Shown: positions 16,901-27,138, counted from the stretch's first letter. The stretch is DNA of 64,000 bases from Bacteroidia bacterium (GCA_022842625.1 JALHPG010000002.1:1-64000); one strand, 5' to 3'. Program-made: numbers and translations. The notes: generated by a model from the sequence alone, not told the origin.

Positions 16901-18134
16901 TAAAGTTTGCAATTGGCGCAGGAAGATTACATAAACCATGTGTCCCCAAAAATTTCCTGTAAGGACTGTTTGCCATTGCTACATGGGCACGTAAACGTTG
17001 ATCGGGAGTAAACATATACATGGCAAGATCATTTGTATAATCCATAAAGTTCATGAACATTTCTCCGTTAGCCCCATTAGGAGGAGAAGATGCATTACAA
17101 GAGTTTGGATCAAGAGGGTAAGCTGGCGATCCGCCATTGCTAGCATTTGCAGGTGGAGTATCTGTACAATAATCTGTTGCGCAGGTTCCATCTCCCCAAA
17201 TATGTCTTAATCCTAACCAGTGACCAATTTCATGAGTACACGTTCTTCCTTTATCGTAAGGGGCAGCATAAGTTCCGCCGGGAAAAATAGTACTAGAACC
17301 AAAAGAAGCTGCCCAGCTCCAAAAACCATCCGATAATGCTGTTCCAGTTGCTCCGGGTATACCAGCTAGTGTGCTTAATGGTGGAAAAGTTGCGTAACCT
17401 AATAAGCCGGTAGCGTTTTGACGATCAGATACCCAAATATTTAAATATTTACCTACATTCCAAATAGTATTAGGCTTGATATAACTATTCATAAAATTAG
17501 TAAATAAAGCCGGTGTGTTATAATTAGTAGCAGCAGGGTTTTTTGAAGGAAATGCTGTTGCCGGCAATGTGTTATAGTTTACGCGATGAATACCAGGCTC
17601 AGCTAAAAAGTTCCCTAAAGTATCCTTAGTGGCCAAACAAAAATTAATATTACAATTCGCAATGGCAATTCTACCACTACCATCTTTACTTGCCGCAGAA
17701 ATTAATGTATTTGTTGCATAAGCGGTAAAAGCGTTTGCCGGATAGTTTCCGACGTTTTGCCCAATACCGGAAAAATCATTATCTAAAACTGTTACCTGTG
17801 AATTTAATTGGCCCTGCGCAAGATTTGGGTATGTTCCAACGGCTTGCCCGCCATGAATTACGTGCATAATAACCGGGATAGTATACCCACTCATTAATTG
17901 AGAGTTTGCCATAGCCTTTGCTTGCTCCGGATTTTGTTGAAGATACTGAGCAATTAACTGTTGAAATTGCGCCTCCCATTGCTGCGAAGGAATTGGTGTT
18001 GCACAACCACGCCCTTGTATTTGCGCAGGATCTAACGGAATATTTTGCCCAACAGTTTTATTTGTTTGCGCGTAACTTATAAGGCTCGTCAGTAAAATAA
18101 ACACTGATACAATACTTTTAATTTGTTTTTTCAT
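13986..18134 (-). CDS. Secreted M43-type metalloprotease with Ig-like repeats and T9SS sorting domain
   Basis: The 1382-residue protein has a signal peptide (residues 1-22), then a pappalysin/cytophagalysin (M43) domain with the zinc motif HEIGHWLGLRH at 301-311 and a Met-turn near MNFMDY (361-366). A PKD domain follows at about 407-485. From there to about residue 1290 come tandem beta-sandwich repeats of roughly 80 residues, each with a cysteine near its start and ending in a TYTVTGT-like strand. The final 75 residues are a type A T9SS sorting domain (VYPNPFKEELTI to TLKIVKE). The enzyme should be exported through the outer membrane and attached or released. Cys/Val/Thr-rich repeats give a biased composition. 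It is a single gene, with a terminator on each side. Confidence 0.9.
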   Translation of the reverse strand: MKKQIKSIVSVFILLTSLISYAQTNKTVGQNIPLDPAQIQGRGCATPIPSQQWEAQFQQLIAQYLQQNPEQAKAMANSQLMSGYTIPVIMHVIHGGQAVGTYPNLAQGQLNSQVTVLDNDFSGIGQNVGNYPANAFTAYATNTLISAASKDGSGRIAIANCNINFCLATKDTLGNFLAEPGIHRVNYNTLPATAFPSKNPAATNYNTPALFTNFMNSYIKPNTIWNVGKYLNIWVSDRQNATGLLGYATFPPLSTLAGIPGATGTALSDGFWSWAASFGSSTIFPGGTYAAPYDKGRTCTHEIGHWLGLRHIWGDGTCATDYCTDTPPANASNGGSPAYPLDPNSCNASSPPNGANGEMFMNFMDYTNDLAMYMFTPDQRLRAHVAMANSPYRKFLGTHGLCNLPAPIANFTVTPNPGCVGTALNVGDLSLNVPTSWSYTMTGGTPSLSTAQNPTVSYAAAGVYSITLVSTNGAGASIPVVKTVTVIQGPAFTLTSTPSATVCAGNNVTITPSGATTYTLVNSGATTPPFIVTPTVATVYSVTAITSGTNTCRRTQTLSISIGSINININPPSASICLGQSVSLFGSGATTYTWSTGPTTSTISVSPTVTTTYTLNGTGGGCVGTKTVQVTLNPTPTLTAANATICAGGTATLTAGGANSYLWSTGATTSVITVSPGVNTVYTFTGTSALGCTNTKTVSVTIGTGLTLSAIANPTSICAGSSSTLTASGATTYTWSTGPNGASLVVTPTVTTNYTVTGTTGACSGSTTISVLVNPSPTVIATSSSPSICVGGSATLSASGAVTYTWNPGNFVGASFSVSPAATTIYTVTGTNASGCVNTKTVSVFVSALPVVNATANPTAVCSGASSTITATGATTYSWSGLGTGATKTVTPASTSIYTVTGTTGLCSASNTVAVVVNPTPTVSVNNATICPAGTATLIASGANTYSWSTSATTSVITVTPPVNTTYTVTGTSLGCTNTKTVSVTIGTSISINVAASPTAVCIGSSSTLTATGATTYTWSAGPTGASIVVTPTANTIYTVVGTNGSCSGSNTVNVVVNQLPTPALAGPNQTICINNPSTTVTGNTPSIGTGSWTLISGVGAITNPTLPSTSITGIAIAGINIFQWKITNGACSSISTLTIVSDALATPATAISSQTICSSNATLTGNAPVIGTGVWSLVSGSGVISSPSSTTTALTGLGNGTNVFQWSISNGFCPASVASVSITNSNTLVVTAVTASSIICAGTPVNLTANGATTYSWSTGATTSVIAVSPSVTTNYTVNGSNGPCSSSAIITQSVSTCTGLNQIVKESYNVVVYPNPFKEELTINAGELVNAQVFNTLGQLVIEKTINGIGSINTSELAKGVYYVNVKGISGNKTLKIVKE

Positions 18135-18274
18135 TTTATGAATTTTTGCGTTATTAAGATATACAATATAATTTTAAAGAACAATTAGACAGATGTGAAA
18201 ACGATTTAGTTTTCGACTAAACAGGTTTTTTTTAGACGAAAATTAAATCTAAATCTAAAAAAGTTTTAAAAATA

Positions 18275-18308
18275 AAAAAGCCGTTCAAAATTTGAACGGC
18301 TTTTTTTT
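18275..18308 (-). terminator. Terminator of the giant adhesin gene
   Basis: GCCGTTCAAA (18280-18289) pairs with TTTGAACGGC (18291-18300) between an A-run and a T-run. It lies directly after the adhesin stop at 18324 in its direction of transcription, and functions on either strand. Confidence 0.85.
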
Positions 18309-18323
18309 GGTTAGTTATTATTC

Positions 18324-21300
18324 CTATTGTTTGATCAGCGTCACATGACCAACATAATTTTTCTTATTGTTTTCCAGATCGGTGATCATGATCTTATAAA
18401 TATACACACCGTCTTGAGCAATTTGCGATGTGCCTTTTACAGTTCCATCCCATCCTTTTCTGAATGTAGAAGAACTAAAAATTAACTCACCCCAACGATC
18501 GAATACTTCCATCTTGTACTTATCTTCATTGATACCGTAACCATAAGGCATAAAGACATCGTTACGTCCGTTTCCATCAGGAGTAAATGCATTTGGAATG
18601 TAAATACCCATATCCGGAGTAATATCAATAGTTGCAGTTGCGGTATCTTTACAATCAAATGAATTGATAGCAACTAAATAAATTTGATACTGTCCAACGT
18701 TATTATACAAGTGACTAGGGTTCATCACAAAAGATGAATTAGTGTTTGGATAACTGTAATCACCAAAATCCCATACATAAGAACTTGCGTTTGTTGATGT
18801 ATTAGTGAAATTAATAGTAGGCTCTAATAAACTTGCACTGCTTGGGTTTGTAAAAAACCCTGCAACAGGCACAGGATATGCCTGAGCAACCATTGGTGCT
18901 TTTATTTCTTGTCTACAACCGTATTTATTAACAGTAATTAAAGTTAATGAATAAGTTCCCGGATTAGGATAAGTAATTGTTTGTGGATTTAAGAACGGAT
19001 TTTCTGTTTCTGCCTGCCCTCCAAATTGCCAAATAAATGGATTTGGATTAGTAGTGGTTGAATCTCCATTGCTAAAATACGTTACTGTTAATGGCGCGCA
19101 ACCTTTACTCATTGAAGGAGTAAATGTTACGTTCGGTACCGGACGAACAAGAACTGAGAATACAGCTGTTGTGTTTGGCGTAGAACATCCATCATCAATA
19201 GTTAAACTATACGTATTTGGATTAGCTGCTGCGTAATTTGCAGTAATTGTATTGTTAGCTGTTGTTACACCATTACTCCAGTTATAAGTATAAGGCCCAC
19301 CATTACCAACACTAGTAATGTTTGGCGTTAATATTACTTTATCATTTGCACAACTAGTATAGGTTGCTCCAATTGAAAGAAGCGGTGGTCTAACATTTAC
19401 CAATATTGTAGTCGGACCATTAGCACATCCATTCGCATCAGTCACTGAAATTGTGTATTGAGTGGTAGATGTTAATGTTGGTGTAGCATTTATACCGCTT
19501 GGTGTTAACAAGGTTGTAGTTATACTTGAACTAAGATCTGTTAACGTATAGTTATAAGGAATAGTTCCACCGGATGCTTGGCCGAATATCTGAGCAATAT
19601 TACCAAAACAAATTGTTTGAGCTGGAGAAACGTTTAATGCTAATACGTTTGGCTGACTGATGTTTACACTTGTAAATGTGTTACAACCGTTAGCGTCTGT
19701 AACTGTAGCTGTGTGGATGCCAGGTCCGATACCATTAATGATAGCCGATGTTAAACCACTTGGACTCCAGTTATAAGAATAACCACCAACACCACTTGCA
19801 GTTAATGTAGCACTTCCGTTATTCTGTCCAAAACATAAAATGTTACTCGATACAGCAGTCACCGAAGGTAAAGCAGCTGCGTTGATATTTACTGAAGCAG
19901 TGATCACACAACCCTTACTATCTGTAGTTGTTAACTGCCATGTTCCAGGAGGTAAACCGGTTGCGTTTGCAGTTGTTTGTGGCGGCTGTGTATTCCAATT
20001 GTAAGCATAAGCAGGTGAACCACCTGTTATAGTTACGTTTGCTGTACCGTTAGAATTACCACAAGTAGCCTGAGTTGTAGTTGTAATTGGTGTAGCAAAA
20101 GCAGGCGGGTCAACTAGTGTATAAACACTGTTTGTTGAACATCCTTGAACGTCTACCACTGATAAACTATACGAACCTGCTCCTAAATTAGTAATGATCG
20201 GATTTGCAGGTTGAGCAGGTGTCCATGTTAATGTATATGTTGGTGTACCACCTGAAATACTTGTGTTAACAATACCTGTGCTAAAACTATTACAAAGGTT
20301 TGGGATAACCGTGTTTGTAGTAATTATTAAAGGATTAGGTTGAGAAATATTTACTGTTTTAGTACTTGTACAATTATTAGCATCTGTTACAGTACAAGAA
20401 TACACGCCGTTACCAACACCCGTTAACACAGAGTTAGTTTGTGCGCTTGGTTGCCATAAATAAGCATAGTTGGTTGTTCCACCAACAGATAACATTTGTG
20501 CTGCACCATTAAACTGACCTGCACAAGCTACATTGGTAACACTTCCAATAGCAGTTACTAACTGAGTAGGCTGTGTAATATTAACCGTTGCACTTGCAGC
20601 ACAATTTGCCGCATCGGTAACTGTAATACTATGTAAACCATTTGGTAAGTTATTTACGTTTTGGCTAGTTTGTGCTAAGTAAGACCAAAGGTAAGTTAAT
20701 GTTAAACTACCACCACTTGCTGAAACTGTTGCGCCACCATTAGCTAAACCAAAACAAGTAACCGCAGCTGTGTTTGTAACAACCACAGTTGGACCGGCAA
20801 GGTCATTAATTATTGCAATAGAACTTTGTTGACAATTATTAGCGTCAGTTACAGTTACAGTATAAGCACCTTGAGTAACATTGTTAATTGTTGTGTTTGT
20901 AAAGCTTGGGTTCGAACTCCACTGGTAAGTGTATCCGCCGGCTCCACCACTTGCTGTACAAGAAGCTGTGCCGTTAGCTTGCCCACAATTAGTTGTTCCT
21001 GAATTTGTGCTTAAATTTAATTGTGTAGGTTGAGTAATTGAAATTGTTCGAGTAACACTGCAACCGTTTAAATCGGTCAGAGTTACTGTATGTATCATTG
21101 GACCAGCTAAATTATTTACTAATTGTGTAGTTCCTAAACTTGGTTGCCATAAAATAGTTGGTATACCTGTACCGCCTGCGTAGTTTACGTTACCAATACC
21201 ATTGTTTGCTCCAAAACATGTTACATTGGTTCCGGTAGCGGTTGCTGTTAAACCAATAGGTTGGTTAATAACAGCCACTGCAGTTGCAGTACATGATTTA

Positions 21301-24300
21301 GTGTCTGTTACGGTAACGGTATAACTTCCCGCAATTAAACTGTTGCTTGTAGCTGTAGTTTGAGCGTTGCTCCAGCTATAAGAATAAACAGGGGTTCCAC
21401 CATTTGGTGTTGCAGTTGCAAAACCATTATTGTAACCAAAACAACTTGGCGTACCTATAGCACTAATGCTAACTGTTAATAAAGGTGGTTGCGTAATAGT
21501 GAAAACCGTTGTGGCAGTACACGAGTTTTGATCGGTTGCCAACATCGTAAATGTTCCAGCAGAAAGACCACTTACATTTTGTGTTGTTAAAGGGAACGGA
21601 CCGCCTGTCCATAAATAAGATATCGAACCAACAGTGTTTGATGTAGAGGCTACTGCTAATCCACTAGCGCCACCAAAACATCCAACATTTGTTTGTGTTA
21701 TACTTGATAACATTTGTGCAGGATTCTGTAATCCAACGGTTCCTTGAATGATACATCCTTTAGCATCTGTAACCGTTACATTGTAATTGCCCGGACCCAT
21801 ACCACTTGGCGTGGCGGTTGTTCCGCCTGCTCCCGGTGCAGGTAACCATGCGTAAGAATAAGGTCCTGTTCCGCCGGCAACACCTGCGTTTGCAGTACCG
21901 TTGGTAGCGTTAAAACATTTTGGATTTACACCGCTTACATTTATAGTTAATGAACTAGGTTGTGTTATGGTAACACTAGCCGAAGCAATACAACCTGTAG
22001 CGTCTGTTAAAGTAACTGTATAAACACCGTTTAATAAGTTAGTAGCTGTTCCTGTATTTTGTCCGTTACTCCAACTATAGATAGGGAAACCCGGACCAGG
22101 AGTACCACCGCTTATAGTAGTAGTGGCTATACCATTATTTCCTCCAAAACAACTTGGGTTAGTAAAACTAGAAACACCAATTTGAGGCCCTGATGCATTT
22201 GGTACAGTTCCTGCTAAAACGTATAAACAATTGTTAGCGTCTTTTACCTGGACTGTATATGTTCCTGCTGTAACGTTTGATAAGGTTTGTCCAACAAATC
22301 CTGTACTCCATGTATAAGTATAAGCTGGAGTTCCGCCTGTTGCTGTTGCAGAAACAACTCCGTTGGCCTGATTACAATTGGCTGTTAATGTACTTGTGTT
22401 TATTGTTACTGAAGTTGGTTGAGTAACCGTTACAGTTCTTGTTAATGTACAGCCATTAGCATCTGTTACCTGAACACTATAAGTTCCCATAGATAATCCA
22501 GAAGAAACAGTTGTGGTACTGCCGTTTGGCGACCATAAATACGTATAACCCGGTGTTCCGCCGGCTGCTACTACACTTGCACTTCCTGTAGCGCCACCAA
22601 AACATAATGCCGGTGAGCTAGCGGGAGTAACGGTGATTGAACTTGGCTGTGTAACCGTTCCAACCGTGGTAGATTTACAACCATAAAAATCAGTTACTGT
22701 TACCGTATAATTTCCCGGAGCAAGATTACTTATAGTTTGTAATGTAGAAGTATTGCTCCAAGAGTAAGTTAATGGAGCGGTAGCGTTACCGATCATGTTA
22801 GCGGTTAAGCTTCCGTTAGCAAATCCAAAACAAGACACATTGGTTGTGTTGGTTATTGCTGCGGTACCGCCAGGCGTAGCTGTTACTGAAACTACTGCTG
22901 TTACGGTACAGTTTTTAGTGTCTTTTACCGTTACTGTATAGTTACCTGAAACTACACCAACGGTTTGCGGGTTGTTACCGCCGCTTGGTGCCCATGTGTA
23001 AGTATAAATAGGTGTTCCACCACTTGCAATTACACTAGCCGAACCGTTAGCTGCCGAACAATTAGCAGGTACACTGCTTAAGGTGGTTGTAATTTGTGAC
23101 GGTTGATTTACTGCAATAGTTTGATTAGTAGTACAACCTAAATTATCAATAACAGTAACGTTATAAGCGCCTGCTGCGATGTTACTTGTAAAGGTGTTAC
23201 TTACTTGATTTGGTCCGCCGTTGATATTAAATACGTATGGACTTGTTCCACCACCACCGGTAGCAGTTACTGTTCCGTTGTTACCACCAAAACAAGAAGG
23301 TTGAAGAGAAGTTACGCTTAATGTAACCGCACTTGGCTGACCAATGGTAGTTGTTACCGTTGTAATACAACCTAATGCGTCTTTTACATTTATTGTATAA
23401 GCTTGTGCTGTTAAGTTCGTGAAAACACCAAAACCACTGGTAATATTACCCGGAGTTAAGGTATAGCTGTATCCCGGTGTTCCACCGCTTGCCGATACGC
23501 TGAATCCTCCGTTTGCACCGTTAAAGCAACTTACGTTGGTAAGGGTTGCAATTGCTGCACTTGGAGAGCCGGTATTACCAACCACAAAGTTGATCGTTAA
23601 TGTACATGAGTTAGCGTCTTGAACAACTACACTTTTTGGTCCTGCAAGCATACCTGCTTGTATCGCACTTCCAACAAATGGTCCGCCATTAAATGAGTAT
23701 TGATATGCAGGAGCGCCCCCCGTAACTGCTGTTACTGTTGCGCTACCGTTAGCGTTTCCGCAAGCTGCAGGAGTAACAGCAACTGTTGCTGCTGTTGGTC
23801 CTGTTACCATAGGAATGTTTGCCGTTAAGGTAAAAGTACAACCATTAACATCTTTAACAGTAATTGTTTTTGGGCCAACTGCTAAGTTGTTAGTAATAGT
23901 TGATGTTCCAACACCATTAACACTAAAGCTATAAGCTGCTGTTCCACCGGTAACGCCTGTTATGCCTAAAACACCTGTATTACCTACACAAGCTGTTGGT
24001 GCGGTTGTAAAGGTAGCTGCTGTAATGGCAGGTGTGTTTACCAAGGTAACCACTTTTGTGAATACACAGTTGTTTAGGTCTTTTACCGTAATGGTATAAT
24101 TACCCGCGGCTAAGTTGGTAAGAAGAGGTGCGGCAACAAAGGGACCGTTGTTAACACTATAGGTATATGGTGCTGTTCCACCGGTTACTAATCCTAAAGT
24201 AATTGAGCCATTTGAAAAACCACAAGATGGATTAACAAATGTTGTTGCCAGGTTGGTTACACCCGGGGTATTTAATATGTTTGTTACCGAAGTTGTAACA

Positions 24301-26219
24301 CAACCCAAGTTGTTTGTTAGACCGATGGTATAAGCCCCAGTTGGCAAGCCGGTAGGGGTTTGAGTTACAATGGCTCCGCCGTTTAATGAATAACTAACAA
24401 CTGTTTGAGGCGGAGGTGTTGTATTATTAATTTGTATACTACCATTGTTGTTACCACAAATGGCATTAGTTGGTATTAAGGTTAAACTAGGGTGTGGGCT
24501 GATGGTAATAACAGAACTTGTTGTTGCGGTACAGCCATTAGTAATAGTATGTGTTACTGTATAGGTTCCTGGAGCAGAAAAGCTGCCCGGACCATAGTTT
24601 GCAGTTGCTCCTACAGCAGGAGAACCAGCAACCGGATTGAAGGTATAACTATGGCCACCAAAAGGAACTGCTGCAACAAAGCTATAACTGTTACCAATTA
24701 AACATTGTGTAGGCGTAGGAACCGAGAATGCTGGACTTGGTGGGGTAATAACATTAATTACGGAAGTAACAGTTGCTGTGCATCCTGAATTATTAATCAT
24801 ATGCATGACCGTATATGTACCTGGAGTCGGAAAGGTGACGACGGTATTAGTTGCAGTAGTGGTAAAACTGGGTGGTGGAGATGCCCCGACAAAAGAATAG
24901 GTTTGTACTGCGGGGGCAATATTACCGGTATTTGTAAATGTATAAGTAGTGCAATTACTTGCGCTCGTAAAATTAGCATTGGGCACAGGCGCAAATTGAA
25001 CAGTGATAACTTTTACGATTGGCGAGCATCCTCCGGCCGGATTCATAGTTAACGTGTAATTTCCTGAAGTCGCTGTTTGTATTACCTGATTAGGGTTATT
25101 CGTTATACCTGAACCTCCTGGACCATTCCATGTGTATGGTCCTAAACCAGCAGGCGCATAAAGCGTGGCGGTAGAAACACCACAAGAAACCACTGTTGAA
25201 GCAGCTGTTCCAGCAGGGAAAACAGAATTGTTAACTTGTATGTTCATTGGTTTACAAATAGCATCAAAATAACAGTAACCCTGGTGAGCACCTCCATTAC
25301 AATCCGAAACAACCACCTCAATAGTAACACAGGAATTAATATAAGGAGTAAGATCCAATGATTTAATCACCCAATTAGTCCAAGAAACTCCACCAGTTAC
25401 TGAGTATCCTCCAACACCACTAACACAAGCGTTTCCCGACGGTGTTAAGCTTATCGACGGACAGGCTAAAGGAGTACCGGCACAATTTTTCAATTTAATA
25501 TTTAATGAAGGTTGGTCACAACAAGCGTGCCCACTGCCATCAAATACTCCGGCGTAAGCAAATTGGAATAAAGCGTTAGCAGCGGTAACCGGGAAGGTTT
25601 GAGAAATTTTTGTACAAAGGGAGCCCCAATTGTTATCATTCATTTGTAAAACACGAGTCCCTCCCAAAGGACTATGTGGCAGGGTTCCTAACCATGGATC
25701 GGCTAAAGGAGTTGTGCGAACCCAAATTTCCGGAGAACCAACGGTTGTTGTAGCTACGTTTGCGCAAGCTGCGCCTCCCCCTGCAGCCCAAGGATTATTC
25801 ATACTTGTAGTAACCCATCCCACAAGTGTATTTCCGAAATACTGTCCAACAGAGGCTCCTTCAAAATCTTCATTTACACATGGAGCTGCATTAACAGAAT
25901 TATTGCCGCCAATTGGCTTAAAATTACTTGTATTTGTGTTTATCTGAACCTGAGGAATAGAAACAATCTTATATTTTTCGTTTACAAAGTTTCTCTTTGC
26001 GTTGAATAAAACCCAACGTAACTCTTTGCCTTCATAGCCGCTTAGAGATAACTCCTTAATCTTTTCCGCTTCGTTAAAACCCGAAAGGGAGTCAGCCGAA
26101 AACTTATAAGCAAGACGCGAGTTATAAAAACTTTGATCTTGTGCCTTAAGCGTTGTAATGTTTAAAATAATGAATAAGCTAAAAATAATTGCATTCATTA
26201 TTGACTTAAAATTTTTCAT
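18324..26219 (-). CDS. Giant SprB-repeat surface adhesin with type B (gliding-type) C-terminus
   Basis: At about 2631 residues this is the largest gene here. It has a signal peptide (MKNFKSIMNAIIFSLFIILN), a beta-sandwich N-domain with EDFEGASVG, PKD-like domains, and then about 21 SprB-type repeats of some 80 residues built as CFGxxNGxA, SGGTPxYTYxWS, and YTVTVTDANGC. A late PKD region (FSVLVRPVPNVTF onward) follows. The chain ends in the gliding-motility C-terminal domain (YIPNAFTPDGNGRNDVF, then EVFDRWGELIFSS), a T9SS type B signal. SprB-like proteins are carried along the cell surface in gliding flavobacteria; that role is possible but not shown. I start at 26219 (MKNFK) because the longer reading adds 11 residues before the signal peptide. 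Confidence 0.9.
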   Translation of the reverse strand: MKNFKSIMNAIIFSLFIILNITTLKAQDQSFYNSRLAYKFSADSLSGFNEAEKIKELSLSGYEGKELRWVLFNAKRNFVNEKYKIVSIPQVQINTNTSNFKPIGGNNSVNAAPCVNEDFEGASVGQYFGNTLVGWVTTSMNNPWAAGGGAACANVATTTVGSPEIWVRTTPLADPWLGTLPHSPLGGTRVLQMNDNNWGSLCTKISQTFPVTAANALFQFAYAGVFDGSGHACCDQPSLNIKLKNCAGTPLACPSISLTPSGNACVSGVGGYSVTGGVSWTNWVIKSLDLTPYINSCVTIEVVVSDCNGGAHQGYCYFDAICKPMNIQVNNSVFPAGTAASTVVSCGVSTATLYAPAGLGPYTWNGPGGSGITNNPNQVIQTATSGNYTLTMNPAGGCSPIVKVITVQFAPVPNANFTSASNCTTYTFTNTGNIAPAVQTYSFVGASPPPSFTTTATNTVVTFPTPGTYTVMHMINNSGCTATVTSVINVITPPSPAFSVPTPTQCLIGNSYSFVAAVPFGGHSYTFNPVAGSPAVGATANYGPGSFSAPGTYTVTHTITNGCTATTSSVITISPHPSLTLIPTNAICGNNNGSIQINNTTPPPQTVVSYSLNGGAIVTQTPTGLPTGAYTIGLTNNLGCVTTSVTNILNTPGVTNLATTFVNPSCGFSNGSITLGLVTGGTAPYTYSVNNGPFVAAPLLTNLAAGNYTITVKDLNNCVFTKVVTLVNTPAITAATFTTAPTACVGNTGVLGITGVTGGTAAYSFSVNGVGTSTITNNLAVGPKTITVKDVNGCTFTLTANIPMVTGPTAATVAVTPAACGNANGSATVTAVTGGAPAYQYSFNGGPFVGSAIQAGMLAGPKSVVVQDANSCTLTINFVVGNTGSPSAAIATLTNVSCFNGANGGFSVSASGGTPGYSYTLTPGNITSGFGVFTNLTAQAYTINVKDALGCITTVTTTIGQPSAVTLSVTSLQPSCFGGNNGTVTATGGGGTSPYVFNINGGPNQVSNTFTSNIAAGAYNVTVIDNLGCTTNQTIAVNQPSQITTTLSSVPANCSAANGSASVIASGGTPIYTYTWAPSGGNNPQTVGVVSGNYTVTVKDTKNCTVTAVVSVTATPGGTAAITNTTNVSCFGFANGSLTANMIGNATAPLTYSWSNTSTLQTISNLAPGNYTVTVTDFYGCKSTTVGTVTQPSSITVTPASSPALCFGGATGSASVVAAGGTPGYTYLWSPNGSTTTVSSGLSMGTYSVQVTDANGCTLTRTVTVTQPTSVTINTSTLTANCNQANGVVSATATGGTPAYTYTWSTGFVGQTLSNVTAGTYTVQVKDANNCLYVLAGTVPNASGPQIGVSSFTNPSCFGGNNGIATTTISGGTPGPGFPIYSWSNGQNTGTATNLLNGVYTVTLTDATGCIASASVTITQPSSLTINVSGVNPKCFNATNGTANAGVAGGTGPYSYAWLPAPGAGGTTATPSGMGPGNYNVTVTDAKGCIIQGTVGLQNPAQMLSSITQTNVGCFGGASGLAVASTSNTVGSISYLWTGGPFPLTTQNVSGLSAGTFTMLATDQNSCTATTVFTITQPPLLTVSISAIGTPSCFGYNNGFATATPNGGTPVYSYSWSNAQTTATSNSLIAGSYTVTVTDTKSCTATAVAVINQPIGLTATATGTNVTCFGANNGIGNVNYAGGTGIPTILWQPSLGTTQLVNNLAGPMIHTVTLTDLNGCSVTRTISITQPTQLNLSTNSGTTNCGQANGTASCTASGGAGGYTYQWSSNPSFTNTTINNVTQGAYTVTVTDANNCQQSSIAIINDLAGPTVVVTNTAAVTCFGLANGGATVSASGGSLTLTYLWSYLAQTSQNVNNLPNGLHSITVTDAANCAASATVNITQPTQLVTAIGSVTNVACAGQFNGAAQMLSVGGTTNYAYLWQPSAQTNSVLTGVGNGVYSCTVTDANNCTSTKTVNISQPNPLIITTNTVIPNLCNSFSTGIVNTSISGGTPTYTLTWTPAQPANPIITNLGAGSYSLSVVDVQGCSTNSVYTLVDPPAFATPITTTTQATCGNSNGTANVTITGGSPAYAYNWNTQPPQTTANATGLPPGTWQLTTTDSKGCVITASVNINAAALPSVTAVSSNILCFGQNNGSATLTASGVGGYSYNWSPSGLTSAIINGIGPGIHTATVTDANGCNTFTSVNISQPNVLALNVSPAQTICFGNIAQIFGQASGGTIPYNYTLTDLSSSITTTLLTPSGINATPTLTSTTQYTISVTDANGCANGPTTILVNVRPPLLSIGATYTSCANDKVILTPNITSVGNGGPYTYNWSNGVTTANNTITANYAAANPNTYSLTIDDGCSTPNTTAVFSVLVRPVPNVTFTPSMSKGCAPLTVTYFSNGDSTTTNPNPFIWQFGGQAETENPFLNPQTITYPNPGTYSLTLITVNKYGCRQEIKAPMVAQAYPVPVAGFFTNPSSASLLEPTINFTNTSTNASSYVWDFGDYSYPNTNSSFVMNPSHLYNNVGQYQIYLVAINSFDCKDTATATIDITPDMGIYIPNAFTPDGNGRNDVFMPYGYGINEDKYKMEVFDRWGELIFSSSTFRKGWDGTVKGTSQIAQDGVYIYKIMITDLENNKKNYVGHVTLIKQ

Positions 26220-26252
26220 AGGTATTGTAATTTGTGTTAAAATTAAGAACAT

Positions 26253-26608
26253 TTACCAGCTAATAAAAACCATTCACTCATCCAAAACCACCGTTCAATA
26301 AGTCCAAAAAAAAGCTTAATTGTTAATAAGCTGTTCATTATCGGTTAACAAAACCCATTCGTCGAACTATAATTCAGCGAAAGAGTGCTTTAAATTTTTG
26401 ATAATCAATTAGATGTGTGAATACGAGCACATTATTATGTCATCTTTATGCCTAAAGCCTAAAAAAACTAAATAGTTTTAGGTCGACCTCGTTTTTAAGT
26501 TAATTAAAAGTAAAGACAACCTTATTCGAAATTAATTGTAATTCTTATCAATTACTACCATCAAAAGTCCAAACAAAATTTTTAGGTATATTTGTAAAAA
26601 AAATATCT
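26253..26608. other. Intergenic region between adhesin and ferritin genes
   Basis: No gene is seen in these 356 bases. The two genes diverge, so both promoters should lie here. An imperfect palindrome (about 26458-26480, CCTAAAA to TTTTAGG around AAACTA/TAGTTT) is visible. A -7-like element for ferritin lies at 26587-26594. Confidence 0.5.
26587..26594 (+). promoter_or_regulatory. Candidate -7 element upstream of ferritin
   Basis: TATATTTG matches TAnnTTTG 14 bases before the ferritin ATG. No convincing TTG element is seen at the usual -33 distance. Confidence 0.35.
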
Positions 26609-27136
26609 ATGCTATCAGCTAAAGTAAGCGCTGCTTTAAATAAGCAAATTGAAATGGAGGGTTCATCCTCACAATACTACCTTGCAATGGCAAGTTGGGC
26701 AGAAACTCAAGGATTAAATGGCGTTTCAGCCTTTTTGTATACGCATACAGATGAAGAGCGTATGCACATGTTAAAATTATTAAAGTTTGTAAATGAGCGC
26801 GGTGGCCACGGGGTAGTGCCTGCATTAAAGCAACCACCTGTAACTTTTAAATCGGTAAAATCTGTTTTTGAAGAGATCTTAAAGCACGAAATGAAAGTTA
26901 CCGAGGAGATAAATAATTTGGTAGAAATAACCCTTAAGGAAAAAGATTATACTACCCATAATTTTTTACAATGGTACGTTAGCGAACAAATAGAAGAGGA
27001 AGCTTTAGCAAGACAAATTGTAGATAAATTAAAGTTGATCGGTGACGATAAAAGCGGATTATACTTTTTTGACCGAGACCTTGAAGCAATGGCTAAATTA
27101 GAAGTTGCGAAGGATACTACCGGAGGAAAAAAATAA
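26609..27136 (+). CDS. ftnA: Ferritin
   Basis: Ferritin forms a cage of 24 subunits that oxidises and stores iron. The 175-residue sequence keeps the ferroxidase ligands at the standard bacterial positions: E17, Y24, E50, H53, E94, E126, Q127 and E130. The helix pattern and length fit non-haem FtnA. Its start is certain because the conserved N-terminus follows the ATG directly. It stands alone, convergent with the DivIC-like gene with two bases between stops. Confidence 0.95.
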   Translation: MLSAKVSAALNKQIEMEGSSSQYYLAMASWAETQGLNGVSAFLYTHTDEERMHMLKLLKFVNERGGHGVVPALKQPPVTFKSVKSVFEEILKHEMKVTEEINNLVEITLKEKDYTTHNFLQWYVSEQIEEEALARQIVDKLKLIGDDKSGLYFFDRDLEAMAKLEVAKDTTGGKK

Positions 27137-27138
27137 TT

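Noticed and set aside
18324-26219. Tandem repeats that might be a CRISPR or satellite array
   Set aside because: The repetition is protein-level (SprB repeats of ~80 residues) with codon-scale variation and an intact frame.
26458-26480. Imperfect palindrome between adhesin and ferritin
   Set aside because: A-rich, asymmetric and not clearly placed as operator or terminator; no family known.
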